DNA from: Mycolicibacterium phlei
GTDB taxonomy: Bacteria; Actinomycetota; Actinomycetes; Mycobacteriales; Mycobacteriaceae
DNA: 64,000 nt
NCBI RefSeq assembly: GCF_001583415.1
Contig: NZ_CP014475.1
Span: 3,100,001-3,164,000 of the forward strand
Direction: 5' to 3'
Made by a program: the position numbers and the translations under genes. Shown here in pieces: positions 49,480-57,958 of the stretch (position 1 is its first letter; each line of letters starts with the position of its first letter). The notes under the pieces were generated by a model. The model was not told the DNA's origin. It did not search any database and saw nothing but the letters and a program-made list of their open reading frames with translations.

Positions 49480-51467
49480 TCCAGGAATCCTCTGCGTGCG
49501 TCGCCGGGCGCGGAATGCGGTTGCAGCGCCTTGAGCCGCTCCGACGAATTCAGTTGCCACGGAACCGAAGTCACCATGACATTGGGCTCGAACAGCAGAC
49601 GGCCCTTCAGTCGCAGGGCGCTCTGGTTGTGCAGCACCTGCTCCCACCAGTGGCCGACGACGTACTCGGGGATGAACACCGTGACGACGGTACGCGGTGA
49701 CTCCTTGATGATGCGCTTGACGTAGTCCAGCACCGGGCGGGTGATCTCGCGGTACGGCGAGGCGATCACCTTCAGCGGCACGCTGATGTCGCTCTCCTGC
49801 CACTGGTGCACCAGCGCGCGGGTCTCGCCGTCGTCGACGCTGACGGTGATCGCCTCCAGCGTGTCCGGCCGGGTGGCCCGCGCGTAGGCCAGCGCCCGCC
49901 GGGTCGGCAGGTGCAGCTTGGACACCAGCACGATCGCGTGGTTGCGGCTGGGCAGCACCATGTCGGTGTCGGCGGCCTGCTCCTCGAGCTCGCGCGCCAC
50001 GGTGTCGTAGTGCTTGTGGATCAGCTTCATCAGCACGTACAGCACCACCATCGCCAGGATCGCGATCCACGCTCCGGCAACGAATTTCGACACCACGACG
50101 ATCACCAGAACGGCGCCGGTGCACAGGCAGCCGGTCGCGCTGACGATGCGTGAGCGGATCATCCTGCCGCGGACCGACGGATCGGTCTCGGTGCGCAGCA
50201 GCCGGGTCCAGTGCCGCACCATGCCGATCTGGCTGAGCGTGAACGACACGAACACGCCGACGATGTAGAGCTGGATCAGCGCGGTCACCTCGGCCTGGAA
50301 CGCGATGACGAACGCGATCGCCGTGCAGGCCAGGAACAGGATGCCGTTGGAGAAGGCCAGCCGGTCCCCGCGGGTGTGCAGCTGGCGCGGCAGGTAGCGG
50401 TCCTGCGCGAGGATCGAGCCCAGCACCGGGAATCCGTTGAACGCGGTGTTGGCGGCCAGCATCAGGATCAGCGCGGTGACGACGGCGATGATGTACAGAC
50501 CCGCCGAGAAGTCGTGGAACACCGCATCGGCCAGCTGGGTGATCAGCGTCTTCTGGTGATAGTCGGGCGGCGCGCCGGCCAGTTGTTCGTGCGGGCGTTC
50601 GGCGATCTGCACACCGGTCTCCTTGGCCAGCATGACGATCCCCATGAACAGCACGACCGAGAGCAGACCGACCAGCGCCAGCGTCGTCGAGGCGTTGCGG
50701 GACTTGGGTTTCCGGAACGCCGGCACCCCGTTGCTGATGGCCTCCACACCGGTCAGCGCCGCGCTTCCGGAGGAGAACGCCCGAGCGACGAGGAACACCA
50801 GCGCGAGACCGAGGATCTCACCGTGCTCGGAACGCATTTCGAAGTCCGCGGATTCGGCGCGCAGCGGGGTGTCCAGCACCAGGATCTGGAAGAAACCCCA
50901 CCCGAGCATCGCGAAGATCCCGACCAGGAACGCATAGGTCGGCACCGCGAACGCCCGGCCGGACTCGCGGATGCCGCGCATGTTCATCGCGGCCAGCAGC
51001 ACGATGGCGATGATCGCGAAGATCACCTTGTGCTGGCTGATGTACGGGATCGCCGAGCCGATGTTCGACATCGCCGCCGACATCGACACCGCCACCGTCA
51101 GCACGTAATCCACCAGCAGCGCGCTGGCCACGGTCAGCCCGGCGGTCGGACCCAGGTTGGTGGTCACCACCTCGTAGTCGCCGCCACCGGACGGGTAGGC
51201 GTACACGTTCTGCCGGTAACTGGCGATGACGATCACCATGACCACCGCGACCGCCAGGCCGATCCACGGCGTCATCGCATACGCGCTCAGCCCGGCGACC
51301 GACAGCACCAGGAAGATCTCCTCCGGAGCGTAGGCCACCGAGGACAGCGCGTCGGAGGCGAACACCGGCAGCGCGATGCGCTTGGGCAGCAGCGTGTGCG
51401 AGATCCGGTCGCTGCGGAACGGCCTGCCGAGAACCAACCGCCGCGCGACGGTGGATAACTTGGACAC
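49476..51467 (-). CDS. KimA-type potassium transporter of the APC superfamily (Rv2690c-like)
   Basis: A 663-residue membrane protein with about 12 helices and a cytoplasmic C-terminal domain. Segments match B. subtilis KimA (YdaO) as I remember it: ASDALSSVAYAPEEI, SYRQNVYAYPSGGGDYEV, AFSSGSAALTGVEAISNGVPAF, AANTAFNGFPVLGSILAQDRYLP and the tail VVGHWWEQVLHNQSALRLK. KimA imports potassium with protons. It is divergent from ceoB-ceoC, which encode TrkA-like regulatory proteins, supporting a potassium role. The GTG at 51467 is preferred; the frame stays open upstream to 52235 over ceoB. Confidence 0.85.
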   Translation of the reverse strand: MSKLSTVARRLVLGRPFRSDRISHTLLPKRIALPVFASDALSSVAYAPEEIFLVLSVAGLSAYAMTPWIGLAVAVVMVIVIASYRQNVYAYPSGGGDYEVVTTNLGPTAGLTVASALLVDYVLTVAVSMSAAMSNIGSAIPYISQHKVIFAIIAIVLLAAMNMRGIRESGRAFAVPTYAFLVGIFAMLGWGFFQILVLDTPLRAESADFEMRSEHGEILGLALVFLVARAFSSGSAALTGVEAISNGVPAFRKPKSRNASTTLALVGLLSVVLFMGIVMLAKETGVQIAERPHEQLAGAPPDYHQKTLITQLADAVFHDFSAGLYIIAVVTALILMLAANTAFNGFPVLGSILAQDRYLPRQLHTRGDRLAFSNGILFLACTAIAFVIAFQAEVTALIQLYIVGVFVSFTLSQIGMVRHWTRLLRTETDPSVRGRMIRSRIVSATGCLCTGAVLVIVVVSKFVAGAWIAILAMVVLYVLMKLIHKHYDTVARELEEQAADTDMVLPSRNHAIVLVSKLHLPTRRALAYARATRPDTLEAITVSVDDGETRALVHQWQESDISVPLKVIASPYREITRPVLDYVKRIIKESPRTVVTVFIPEYVVGHWWEQVLHNQSALRLKGRLLFEPNVMVTSVPWQLNSSERLKALQPHSAPGDARRGFLE

Positions 51468-51554
51468 GAGTGCCAAGAGTAAGCCTGAAGTCGAACAACC
51501 GGGCAAAAGCTGTAGCGTTCCCACTGCGCGGGTTCGACAGGAAGGACTGTGGGA

Positions 51555-52220
51555 GTGCGTGTAGTGGTGATGGGCTGCGGCCGGGTGGGGGCGTCGCTTG
51601 CCGACAGTCTGGCCAGAATCGGCCATGACGTGGCGGTCATCGACCGCGACAGCGCCGCGTTTCACCGGCTCTCGCCGGAGTTTCCCGGCGAGCGGGTGCT
51701 CGGCATGGGCTTCGACCGGGACGTGCTGCTGCGCGCCGGGATCGAGGAGGCGGGCGCGTTCGCCGCGGTGTCCTCGGGTGACAACTCCAACATCATCTCC
51801 GCGCGTGTGGCGCGCGAGACATTCGGTGTGGAACGGGTGGTCGCGCGCATCTACGACGCCAAGCGCGCGGCGGTCTACGAACGGCTCGGCATCCCGACGG
51901 TGGCCACCGTGCCGTGGACGACCGACCGACTGCTCAACGTGCTGACCCGCGAGACCGAGACCACCAAGTGGCGTGACCCCAGCGGCAATGTCGGCGTCAC
52001 CGAACTCGCCCTGCACGAGGGCTGGGTGGGCCGCAAGGTCACCGAACTGGAGGCCGCCACCGGCGGCCGGGTGGCGTTTCTGATCCGCTTCGGCGCGGGC
52101 CTGCTGCCGGACGCCAAGACGGTGATTCAGGCCAGCGATCAGGTGTTCATCGCCGCGATCGCCGGCCACATCGCCGAGGCGCTGGCCATCGCCGCGCTGC
52201 CGCCGAGCGAGGATCTCTAA
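51555..52220 (+). CDS. ceoB: TrkA-family potassium regulatory protein CeoB
   Basis: A 221-residue RCK protein. The NAD-binding site is VVVMGCGRVGASLA (about 2-15), with the acidic end of strand 2 in VAVIDRD. A TrkA-C domain covers about 140-215. It should gate or regulate potassium uptake in response to NAD(H) or nucleotides. GTG at 51555 has AAGG about 9 nt upstream; GTG at 51549 is an alternative. ceoC follows 29 bp later. Confidence 0.92.
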   Translation: MRVVVMGCGRVGASLADSLARIGHDVAVIDRDSAAFHRLSPEFPGERVLGMGFDRDVLLRAGIEEAGAFAAVSSGDNSNIISARVARETFGVERVVARIYDAKRAAVYERLGIPTVATVPWTTDRLLNVLTRETETTKWRDPSGNVGVTELALHEGWVGRKVTELEAATGGRVAFLIRFGAGLLPDAKTVIQASDQVFIAAIAGHIAEALAIAALPPSEDL

Positions 52221-52249
52221 ATGAAGGCCGCGCACGCGAGGAGCACCAC

Positions 52250-52915
52250 ATGAAGGTGGCGATTGCCGGAGCCGGCGCCGTCGGCCGCTCCATCGCCAGG
52301 GAACTCGTCGACACCCACGAGGTGACGCTGGTGGAACGCGACCCAGGCCACATCGACGTCGACGCCATCCCGGGGGCGCAGTGGCGGCTGGGCGACGCGT
52401 GCGAGCTGACCGTGCTGGAGTCCGTCCAGCTCGAGCAGTTCGACGTGGTGATCGCCGCGACCGGCGACGACAAGGTCAACGTGGTGGTCAGCCTGCTGGC
52501 CAAGACCGAGTTCGCGGTGCCGCGGGTGGTGGCCCGGGTCAACGACCCCCGCAACGAGTGGTTGTTCGACGAGAACTGGGGCGTCGACGTGGCGGTGTCC
52601 ACCCCGCGGATGCTGGCCTCCCTGGTGGAGGAGGCTGTCGCGGTCGGAGATCTGGTGCGGCTGATGGAGTTCCGCAAGGGCCAGGCCAATCTCGTCGAGA
52701 TCACCCTGCCCGACGACACCCCGTGGGGCGGCAAGCCCGTCAAACGCCTCGAACTGCCCCGCGACTGCGCGCTGGTGACGATTCTGCGGGGGCCGCGGGT
52801 GATCGTGCCCGAGTCCGACGAACCGCTCGAGGGCGGCGACGAGCTGCTGTTCGTCGCGGTCGCCGAGGCCGAGCAGGAGCTGCAGGAGATCCTGCTGCGC
52901 CCGCAGAGCCGCTAG
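52250..52915 (+). CDS. ceoC: TrkA-family potassium regulatory protein CeoC
   Basis: A 221-residue paralogue of CeoB: KVAIAGAGAVGRSIARELVDTHEVTLVERD (about 2-31) forms the Rossmann start, and the C-terminal TrkA-C domain includes FRKGQANLVEITLPDDTPWGGKPVKRLELP. It is likely to form a hetero-oligomer with CeoB. Its stop overlaps the convergent DUF3159 gene stop by 4 bp. Confidence 0.93.
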   Translation: MKVAIAGAGAVGRSIARELVDTHEVTLVERDPGHIDVDAIPGAQWRLGDACELTVLESVQLEQFDVVIAATGDDKVNVVVSLLAKTEFAVPRVVARVNDPRNEWLFDENWGVDVAVSTPRMLASLVEEAVAVGDLVRLMEFRKGQANLVEITLPDDTPWGGKPVKRLELPRDCALVTILRGPRVIVPESDEPLEGGDELLFVAVAEAEQELQEILLRPQSR

Positions 52916-53631
52916 CGGTTCTCCGGCTGCGCGACGTCGTCGGCGGTGCTGGGCTCGTGCTCGTCGTCGGCGGCCCCGGTGGTCCCGGCGGCCGGCGGCA
53001 GCGCACGCTGTGCGGTGCGGATGGCCAGATAGGTGACCAGCGCGGCGACGGCGGTCAGCGGCCATCCCATCGAGATGCGCGCCACCCCGAGCCAGCCGGT
53101 CTGGTCGGCCTCGTAGAGGTGCTGCTGCACGACGAACCGCGCCGAGAACACCAGCACCCACACCAGCGTGGCGATGTCGAAGGCGTGCAGCGCCCTGCGG
53201 TGATGACGCCAGTCCCGGCCGTGGCCGTTGATCCAGCTCCAGATGTAGCCGACCACCGGGCGGCGGATCAGCACCGACAGCCCGAACACGGCGGCCCATA
53301 TCAGTGACGTCCAGATGCCCAGCAGGAAGTAGCCCTTCGATTCGCCCATCACGTAGGCGATCAGCGCGCAGATGCCGACGCCGAAGAAGCCCGAGATCGC
53401 CGGCTGGGCGGACTCGCGGCGGATCAGCCGGAACACCAGGATCGCGGCCGCCACGGCCAGTGCGGCGACGACCGCTGGGACCAGCGAGGCCAACTGGGAC
53501 ACCGGGACGAACACCACAACGGGCAGCGAGGAGTAGATCAGGCCGCTGATCCCGCCCATCTGCTCGAGGACCGCGTTCGCCCTCACAGATCCCTTGCTCG
53601 GCTGACCCGGTTCGGTTCCGGGTTCACTCAC
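52912..53631 (-). CDS. DUF3159 family membrane protein (Rv2693c-like)
   Basis: A 239-residue membrane protein with five or six helices. It begins MSEPGTEPGQ and has the family text VLEQMGGISGLIYSSLPVVVFVPVSQL (about 21-47), FGVGICALIAYVMGESKGYFLLGIWTSLIW and RRPVVGYIWSWING. The GTG at 53631 is chosen because a short direct repeat, TCACTTCTGGATY, joins this start to the upstream stop. The function is unknown; the OB-fold gene lies 16 bp upstream. Confidence 0.85.
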   Translation of the reverse strand: MSEPGTEPGQPSKGSVRANAVLEQMGGISGLIYSSLPVVVFVPVSQLASLVPAVVAALAVAAAILVFRLIRRESAQPAISGFFGVGICALIAYVMGESKGYFLLGIWTSLIWAAVFGLSVLIRRPVVGYIWSWINGHGRDWRHHRRALHAFDIATLVWVLVFSARFVVQQHLYEADQTGWLGVARISMGWPLTAVAALVTYLAIRTAQRALPPAAGTTGAADDEHEPSTADDVAQPENR

Positions 53632-53647
53632 TTCTGGATCTCTTCGC

Positions 53648-54019
53648 TCACTTCTGGATTTCGTAGTGGGGGTTGTAGATCGCCTTCGCGCCGTTGTCGA
53701 GCTTGCCGACACGTCCGTGCACCTTGAGGGTGCGGCCGGACTCGATACCGGGGATGCGGCGCTGGCCGAGCCACACCAGCATCACCGAGTCGGTCCCGTC
53801 GAACAGTTCCGCCTTGACGCCGCCCGCGCAGCCCTTGCCGTTGCACTCGACGCTGCGCAGGGTGCCGATCATCGTCACTTCCTGACCGCGCTGGCAGTCG
53901 ATGGCCCGCTGGGCTCCCGTCTGGGCGGCCTCGTCGCTGAGCTCCTCGACGTCAAGTTGTTCGGGGTCTTCTGTCAATCGCCGCGTCAGCCGGCGCAGAT
54001 ACCCTTCGGCCGTTGCCAT
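53648..54019 (-). CDS. OB-fold nucleic-acid-binding protein (Rv2694c-like)
   Basis: A 123-residue protein. The C-terminal two thirds form an OB fold (about 40-120): GQEVTMIGTLRSVECN, VKAELFDGTDSVMLVWLGQRRIPGIESGRTLKVHGRVG, which resembles the RecG/RecJ-type wedge OB domain. The N-terminal 35 residues are helical and charged. It probably binds single-stranded nucleic acid. ATG at 54019. Confidence 0.85.
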   Translation of the reverse strand: MATAEGYLRRLTRRLTEDPEQLDVEELSDEAAQTGAQRAIDCQRGQEVTMIGTLRSVECNGKGCAGGVKAELFDGTDSVMLVWLGQRRIPGIESGRTLKVHGRVGKLDNGAKAIYNPHYEIQK

Positions 54020-54153
54020 GGCCTCTCCTGACTAATCGCAGATCCACCCTGGATCTACCCAACCCATCGCCACGGTAGACCTGTCTGATCGGAGATGCCA
54101 CGCGGGGTCACCTCGCCACGCCGGGCGAATTTCGGTCAGGGCACGATCTAGGC

Positions 54154-54852
54154 ATGACGGTCGATCTCCACGACGGCACCGCCGTGCTGCTGCCCGGCAC
54201 CGGATCCGACGACGACTTCGTCTACCGGGCGTTTTCCGGTGCCCTGCACGCGCAGGGAGCCCGGTTGGTGACCCCGGCGCCCCAACCACACCGGCTCATC
54301 GCCGGCTACCGCGAGGCGCTCGATGAGGCGGCGCGCAGCGGGCCCGTGATGGTGGGCGGGGTGTCGATCGGGGCGGCGGTCGCGGTGGCCTGGGCGCTGG
54401 CCCATCCGGACCGGACGATCGCGGTGCTGGCGGCGCTGCCGGCCTGGAGCGGGCATCCGCACGACGCGCCTGCGGCCGCGGCGGCCCGCCACTCGGCGGC
54501 CCAGCTGCGCAGCGAGGGGATCTCGGCCGCGATCGCGGCGATGCGCGCCTCCAGCCCGGCGTGGCTGGCCGACGAGCTGGCCCGGTCATGGCTGGGCCAG
54601 TGGCCGGCGCTGCCCGACGCGATGGAGGAGGCGGCCGGTTACGTCGCCCCCACCGTCGAGCAGCTCGAACACCTGCAAGCGCCGATGGGCGTCGCGGCCG
54701 CTGTCGACGACCCCGTGCATCCGATCGCGGTGGCCGCCGAGTGGGTCGGCGCGGCACCCCGGGCGGCGTTGCGCACGCTCACGCTCGACGAACTGGGCGC
54801 CGATCCGGCGAACCTGGGCGCCGCCTGTGTGGCGGCGCTGCTGGAGACCTAA
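54154..54852 (+). CDS. Alpha/beta hydrolase (Rv2695-like)
   Basis: A 232-residue soluble protein with a hydrolase fold. The elbow reads VMVGGVSIGAAVAVAWAL, with Ser in G-V-S-I-G (about 68-72), which is a proper nucleophile motif. The start is compact (AVLLPGTGSDDDFVYRAF). The later His and Asp are less obvious, with VDDPVHPIAVAAEWVG possibly giving both. The substrate is unknown. The stop is followed at once by a tandem repeat array. Confidence 0.82.
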   Translation: MTVDLHDGTAVLLPGTGSDDDFVYRAFSGALHAQGARLVTPAPQPHRLIAGYREALDEAARSGPVMVGGVSIGAAVAVAWALAHPDRTIAVLAALPAWSGHPHDAPAAAAARHSAAQLRSEGISAAIAAMRASSPAWLADELARSWLGQWPALPDAMEEAAGYVAPTVEQLEHLQAPMGVAAAVDDPVHPIAVAAEWVGAAPRAALRTLTLDELGADPANLGAACVAALLET

Positions 54853-55014
54853 CCGCTGCCCTATCGGCGGCTCAGCCGACCGCTGCTCTATCGGCGGCTC
54901 AGCCGACCGCTGCTCTATCGGCGGCTCAGCCGACCGCTGCTCTTTCGGCGGCTCAGCCGACCGCTGCTCTTTCGGCGGCTCAGCCGACCGCTGCTCTTTC
55001 GGCGGCTCAGCCGC
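54853..55014. repeat. Tandem repeat, six copies of a 27-bp unit
   Basis: Six units in direct order from 54853, each 27 bp (start CCGCTG, centre CTMTYTCGGCGG-like, end CAGCCGA). Copies 2-3 differ from 4-6 only at A/T in TCTATC versus TCTTTC; copy 1 has one more change and copy 6 ends C. The array fills the gap between two convergent genes, and its last unit contains the DUF3710 stop codon. Each unit can form an AGCCG/CGGCT stem, so it may act as a repeated terminator. A likely VNTR locus. Confidence 0.9.
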
Positions 55015-55801
55015 CGGTGATGCCGCTGCGCAGCTGCTGCATCGCCGTGCCCTGCGCGCTGCGCCGCGCGACCAGCTGGGCCTGCGGCTGCTGACCCGCC
55101 TGCTGCGCCTGCTGGGCGGCCTGCTCGGCGGCGGCGCGCAGCTGGTTGGCCATCGCCTCGGGAAGCTGGATCGGCAGCGGGGTACGCACCGGCAGCGGCG
55201 TGTCGCCACGCCGAACCACGGTGTCGGCCACCGCCGCTCGCGCCTCGTCGGCCAGCGCGTCGAACTTGTCCTGCGGTCCGTTGACCACGCACCGGATCAT
55301 CCAGCGGTACCCGTCGACGCCGATGAACCGCACCACACCCTGCGGCGCCGGCTGACCCTGGACCGTCTTGGCGACCCCGACGACCTCGCGGCCCCACCGG
55401 CCGTCCTGGATGGACACCTGTGCGCCGTCCTTGCGCAGCGAATCGGCCAGCTCCGAGGCGATCTCCCGCCACAGCCCGGTGGTCTTGGGCGCGGCGTAGG
55501 CCGAGATGGTGAACCGCCCGTTGGGGGTGACGACCCAGATCGCGCTCGGCGTCCCCTGCGGGGTGAGCTCGACCTGCACCTGGCCGGCGGCCGGCAGCGG
55601 GATCAGGATCGATCCCAGATCCAGCCGGCCGGTCGTGGCCTGGTCGGGATCGTCGAAGTCCTCGATGTCGAAGGGACCGTCGAGATCACCGTCATCGGGA
55701 TCGTTGGTTCGGGCGATCTCCGACTCGGCGGAACGCTCCTCGGGGGTCGTCGCCTCCGCCGAACGCTCGGATTCCTTGCTCTTTCGTCTACCGAATGCCA
55801 T
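55007..55801 (-). CDS. DUF3710 family protein (Rv2696c-like)
   Basis: A 264-residue soluble protein. The N-terminal 60 residues are charged (FGRRKSKESERSAE), then a conserved domain (about 55-205) with GRLDLGSILIPLPAAGQVQVEL, DGRWGREVVGVAKTVQG and RFIGVDGYRWMIRCVVNGP. The C-terminal 60 residues are Gln/Ala-rich helix. Function unknown; next to dut in mycobacteria. Start ATG at 55801, and dut lies 3 bp upstream. Confidence 0.85.
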   Translation of the reverse strand: MAFGRRKSKESERSAEATTPEERSAESEIARTNDPDDGDLDGPFDIEDFDDPDQATTGRLDLGSILIPLPAAGQVQVELTPQGTPSAIWVVTPNGRFTISAYAAPKTTGLWREIASELADSLRKDGAQVSIQDGRWGREVVGVAKTVQGQPAPQGVVRFIGVDGYRWMIRCVVNGPQDKFDALADEARAAVADTVVRRGDTPLPVRTPLPIQLPEAMANQLRAAAEQAAQQAQQAGQQPQAQLVARRSAQGTAMQQLRSGITGG

Positions 55802-55804
55802 ATC

Positions 55805-56269
55805 TCACAAACTCGCATGTCCGCCGGAGGAACCGTGGCCGCCTTCGCCACGGGTGGTATCGCCCAGACCGGCCTCGTCGAACGAGGTGACCTCGACCAG
55901 TTCGGGCAGTTCGACCCGCTGCACCAGCAGCTGGGCGATGCGGTCGCCACGGCGAATCGCGATCGGCTCAGCGGGGTCGAGGTTGATCAGCGCCACCTTG
56001 ATCTCGCCGCGGTAACCGGCGTCGATCGTTCCCGGTGCGTTGACGATCGAAAGTCCAACGCGCGCAGCCAAACCCGACCGGGGGTGCACGAGGCCGACCA
56101 TCCCGTACGGGATGGCCACCGCGATACCCGTCGGCACGAGCTGACGCTGACCGGGCGCGAGTTCGACGTCGACCGCGCTGTACAGGTCGACACCGGCGTC
56201 GCCGTCGTGGGCGCGACTGGGCATCGGCAGATCCGGGTCCAGGCGTACGACCGCCAATGAGGTGGGCAC
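55805..56269 (-). CDS. dut: dUTP diphosphatase
   Basis: Trimeric dUTPase that makes dUMP and keeps uracil out of DNA. The 154-residue protein has all five motifs: [56 protein letters not shown] and the C-terminal [10 protein letters not shown]. The GTG at 56269 matches the M. tuberculosis start; an extension upstream is open but is in the divergent gene's promoter. Confidence 0.97.
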   Translation of the reverse strand: MPTSLAVVRLDPDLPMPSRAHDGDAGVDLYSAVDVELAPGQRQLVPTGIAVAIPYGMVGLVHPRSGLAARVGLSIVNAPGTIDAGYRGEIKVALINLDPAEPIAIRRGDRIAQLLVQRVELPELVEVTSFDEAGLGDTTRGEGGHGSSGGHASL

Positions 56270-56294
56270 GACGTCAGAGATTACTCTTGGCCGC

Positions 56295-56771
56295 GTGTCC
56301 GACACGCGCGCCACGTCGCAATCCGTGCGTTACCGCGAGCGCCTCAGCGTGCCGTGGTGGTGGTGGCTGCCCGGCCTCGGCGTCGCGGCGCTGATCGCCT
56401 TCGAGTTCACGATGGGCATCCCCAGCCTGCCGGTGTGGCTGCCCTACGCCGTGCTGCTGCCGGTGGCCGCGATCGTGCTGCTGTGGCTGGGCCGCTACGA
56501 GGTGCGCGTCGTCAGCGGCACGGGCGGAACCGAGATCTGGGTGGGCCGGGCGCACCTGCCCGCGAGTGTGATCTCGCGCTCGGCCGAGGTGCCCCGCACC
56601 GCCAAGTCGGCGGCGCTGGGCCGACAGCTCGACCCGGCGGCCTACGTCGTGCACCGGGCGTGGATCGGCCCGATGGTGCTGCTGGTACTCGATGACCCCG
56701 ACGACCCCACGCCGTACTGGCTGGTGAGCACTCGGCATCCGGAGCGGGTACTGGCGGCGCTGCGTAGTTGA
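56295..56771 (+). CDS. DUF3093 family membrane protein (Rv2698-like)
   Basis: A 158-residue protein with two adjacent membrane helices (about 18-62: [21 protein letters not shown] and [20 protein letters not shown]) and a soluble C-terminal PH-like strand domain ([32 protein letters not shown]). Function unknown. The GTG at 56295 is used and lies 25 bp from the divergent dut start. Confidence 0.85.
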   Translation: MSDTRATSQSVRYRERLSVPWWWWLPGLGVAALIAFEFTMGIPSLPVWLPYAVLLPVAAIVLLWLGRYEVRVVSGTGGTEIWVGRAHLPASVISRSAEVPRTAKSAALGRQLDPAAYVVHRAWIGPMVLLVLDDPDDPTPYWLVSTRHPERVLAALRS

Positions 56772-56790
56772 GTTTCCGGCGGCGGTCGGG

Positions 56791-57093
56791 TCAGGCGGCG
56801 CAGTCTGTGCAGATCATCTGGCCGTTCTTCTCACTGGCCAGGCGGCTGCGGTGGTGAACCAGGAAGCAGCTCGAGCAGGTGAACTCGTCGGCCTGCTTGG
56901 GGATGACCCGCACCGACAGCTCCTCGCCCGACAGGTCGGCGCCGGGCAGTTCGAAGTTTTCGGCGGTCTCTGACTCGTCGACGTCGACGACCGCGGACTG
57001 GGCCTCGTTACGTCGTGCTTTCAGTTCCTCGAGCGAATCTTCCGAGACGTCGTCGGTCTCGGTGCGCCGTGGGGCGTCGTAGTCGGTAGCCAT
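56791..57093 (-). CDS. DUF4193 zinc-ribbon protein (Rv2699c-like)
   Basis: A 100-residue acidic protein, highly conserved in actinobacteria, of unknown function. The first 60 residues are charged and probably disordered. The C-terminal zinc ribbon has CSSC and CTDC with 20 residues between the pairs (TCSSCFLVHHRSRLASEK...ICTDC). A GAGGGG ribosome site precedes the ATG at 57093. It is divergent from cei across a perfect CRP-type site. Confidence 0.9.
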   Translation of the reverse strand: MATDYDAPRRTETDDVSEDSLEELKARRNEAQSAVVDVDESETAENFELPGADLSGEELSVRVIPKQADEFTCSSCFLVHHRSRLASEKNGQMICTDCAA

Positions 57094-57200
57094 TTCGTCC
57101 CCTCCGAATAGACCTTGTGCAGCACCTAGTGCAGCGTGCTTTGTACCAGCGTCGAACGCATCCACCAAATGATTCGTGCCCGTATTGGCACCCGTTCTAG

Positions 57201-57216
57201 TGTGATTTATGTCACA
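57201..57216. promoter_or_regulatory. Perfect CRP-type binding site
   Basis: TGTGATTTATGTCACA, a perfect TGTGA-N6-TCACA palindrome; one more matched pair (G before, C after) extends it. It matches the consensus of the mycobacterial cAMP receptor protein. It is centred about 115 bp before the DUF4193 start and 61 bp before the cei start. Confidence 0.85.
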
Positions 57217-57269
57217 CCAGACATCGTGCCACTCGAAGACCGCTGCAACAGGGGCTTTAGAGTGCATCC

Positions 57270-57920
57270 GTGGTCGCGCAAATCACCGAGGGAACCGCGT
57301 TCGACAAGCACGGACGACCGTTCCGCCGGCGTAACTACCTGCCGGGGATCCTGATGTTCGCCGCATTGGCCGTGGTGACCCTGCTGGTGTGGGTGCTCGC
57401 GCTGAGCAGGCCCGTCGACGTCCAGGAGGCCGTGGCCTGCAATCCCCCACCCGTCTCCGACGACCCGAACACGCCCAAGCTCGGCGAGCAGGTGTCGCGC
57501 TCGGAGATGACCGACGTCGCGCCCGCCCGGCTGATGGACACCAAGATCCGGGTGCTCAACGCCAGCGGCCGGGGCGGGCAGGCCGCCGAGGTGGCCGGCG
57601 CGCTGAAGGACCGCGGGTTCGCCGAACCGACGGCCGCCAACGACCCGATCTACGCCGGCCAGCGGCTCGAGTGCCAGGGCCAGATCCGGTTCGGGCCGTC
57701 CGGCCGGGCCGCCGCCGCCGCGGTGTGGCTGGTGGCGCCGTGCACCGAGCTCTACGAGGACGAGCGCCCCGACGACAGCGTCGACCTGGCGCTGGGCACC
57801 GAGTTCGAGGAGTTGAGCAGCAGCGACGACATCGAGGCGGTGCTGACCAGCCTGCGCCCGGACGCCACCGCACCGGCGGACCCGAACCTGCTGAGCAGGA
57901 TCCACACCGCAGCCTGCTGA
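57270..57920 (+). CDS. cei: Cell-envelope integrity protein Cei (LytR C-terminal domain)
   Basis: A 216-residue single-pass protein. A short cytoplasmic part precedes a helix at about 25-46 (LPGILMFAALAVVTLLVWVLAL). The outer part has Cys in VACNPPP and a LytR_C domain (about 90-150: TKIRVLNASGRGGQAAEVAGALKDRGF). In M. tuberculosis, Rv2700 (Cei) is needed for envelope integrity and virulence. The GTG at 57270 is chosen. Confidence 0.88.
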   Translation: MVAQITEGTAFDKHGRPFRRRNYLPGILMFAALAVVTLLVWVLALSRPVDVQEAVACNPPPVSDDPNTPKLGEQVSRSEMTDVAPARLMDTKIRVLNASGRGGQAAEVAGALKDRGFAEPTAANDPIYAGQRLECQGQIRFGPSGRAAAAAVWLVAPCTELYEDERPDDSVDLALGTEFEELSSSDDIEAVLTSLRPDATAPADPNLLSRIHTAAC

Positions 57921-57958
57921 TCGGGCGAATTCCGCTTTGATGCAGCCGGATTGGCGCG

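Noticed and set aside
51468..51554. c-di-AMP (ydaO-type) riboswitch before the KimA-like gene
   Set aside because: Only about 87 bp separate the divergent starts, too short for that riboswitch, and none of its conserved blocks are seen.
54853..55014. Six repeats read as a CRISPR array
   Set aside because: The repeats are directly adjacent without spacers, there are no cas genes, and the unit is 27 bp in simple tandem.
57259..57275. Second start choice for cei within AGTGCATCCGTGG
   Set aside because: A GTG eight bases earlier is out of frame; the GTG at 57270 fits the family N-terminus.
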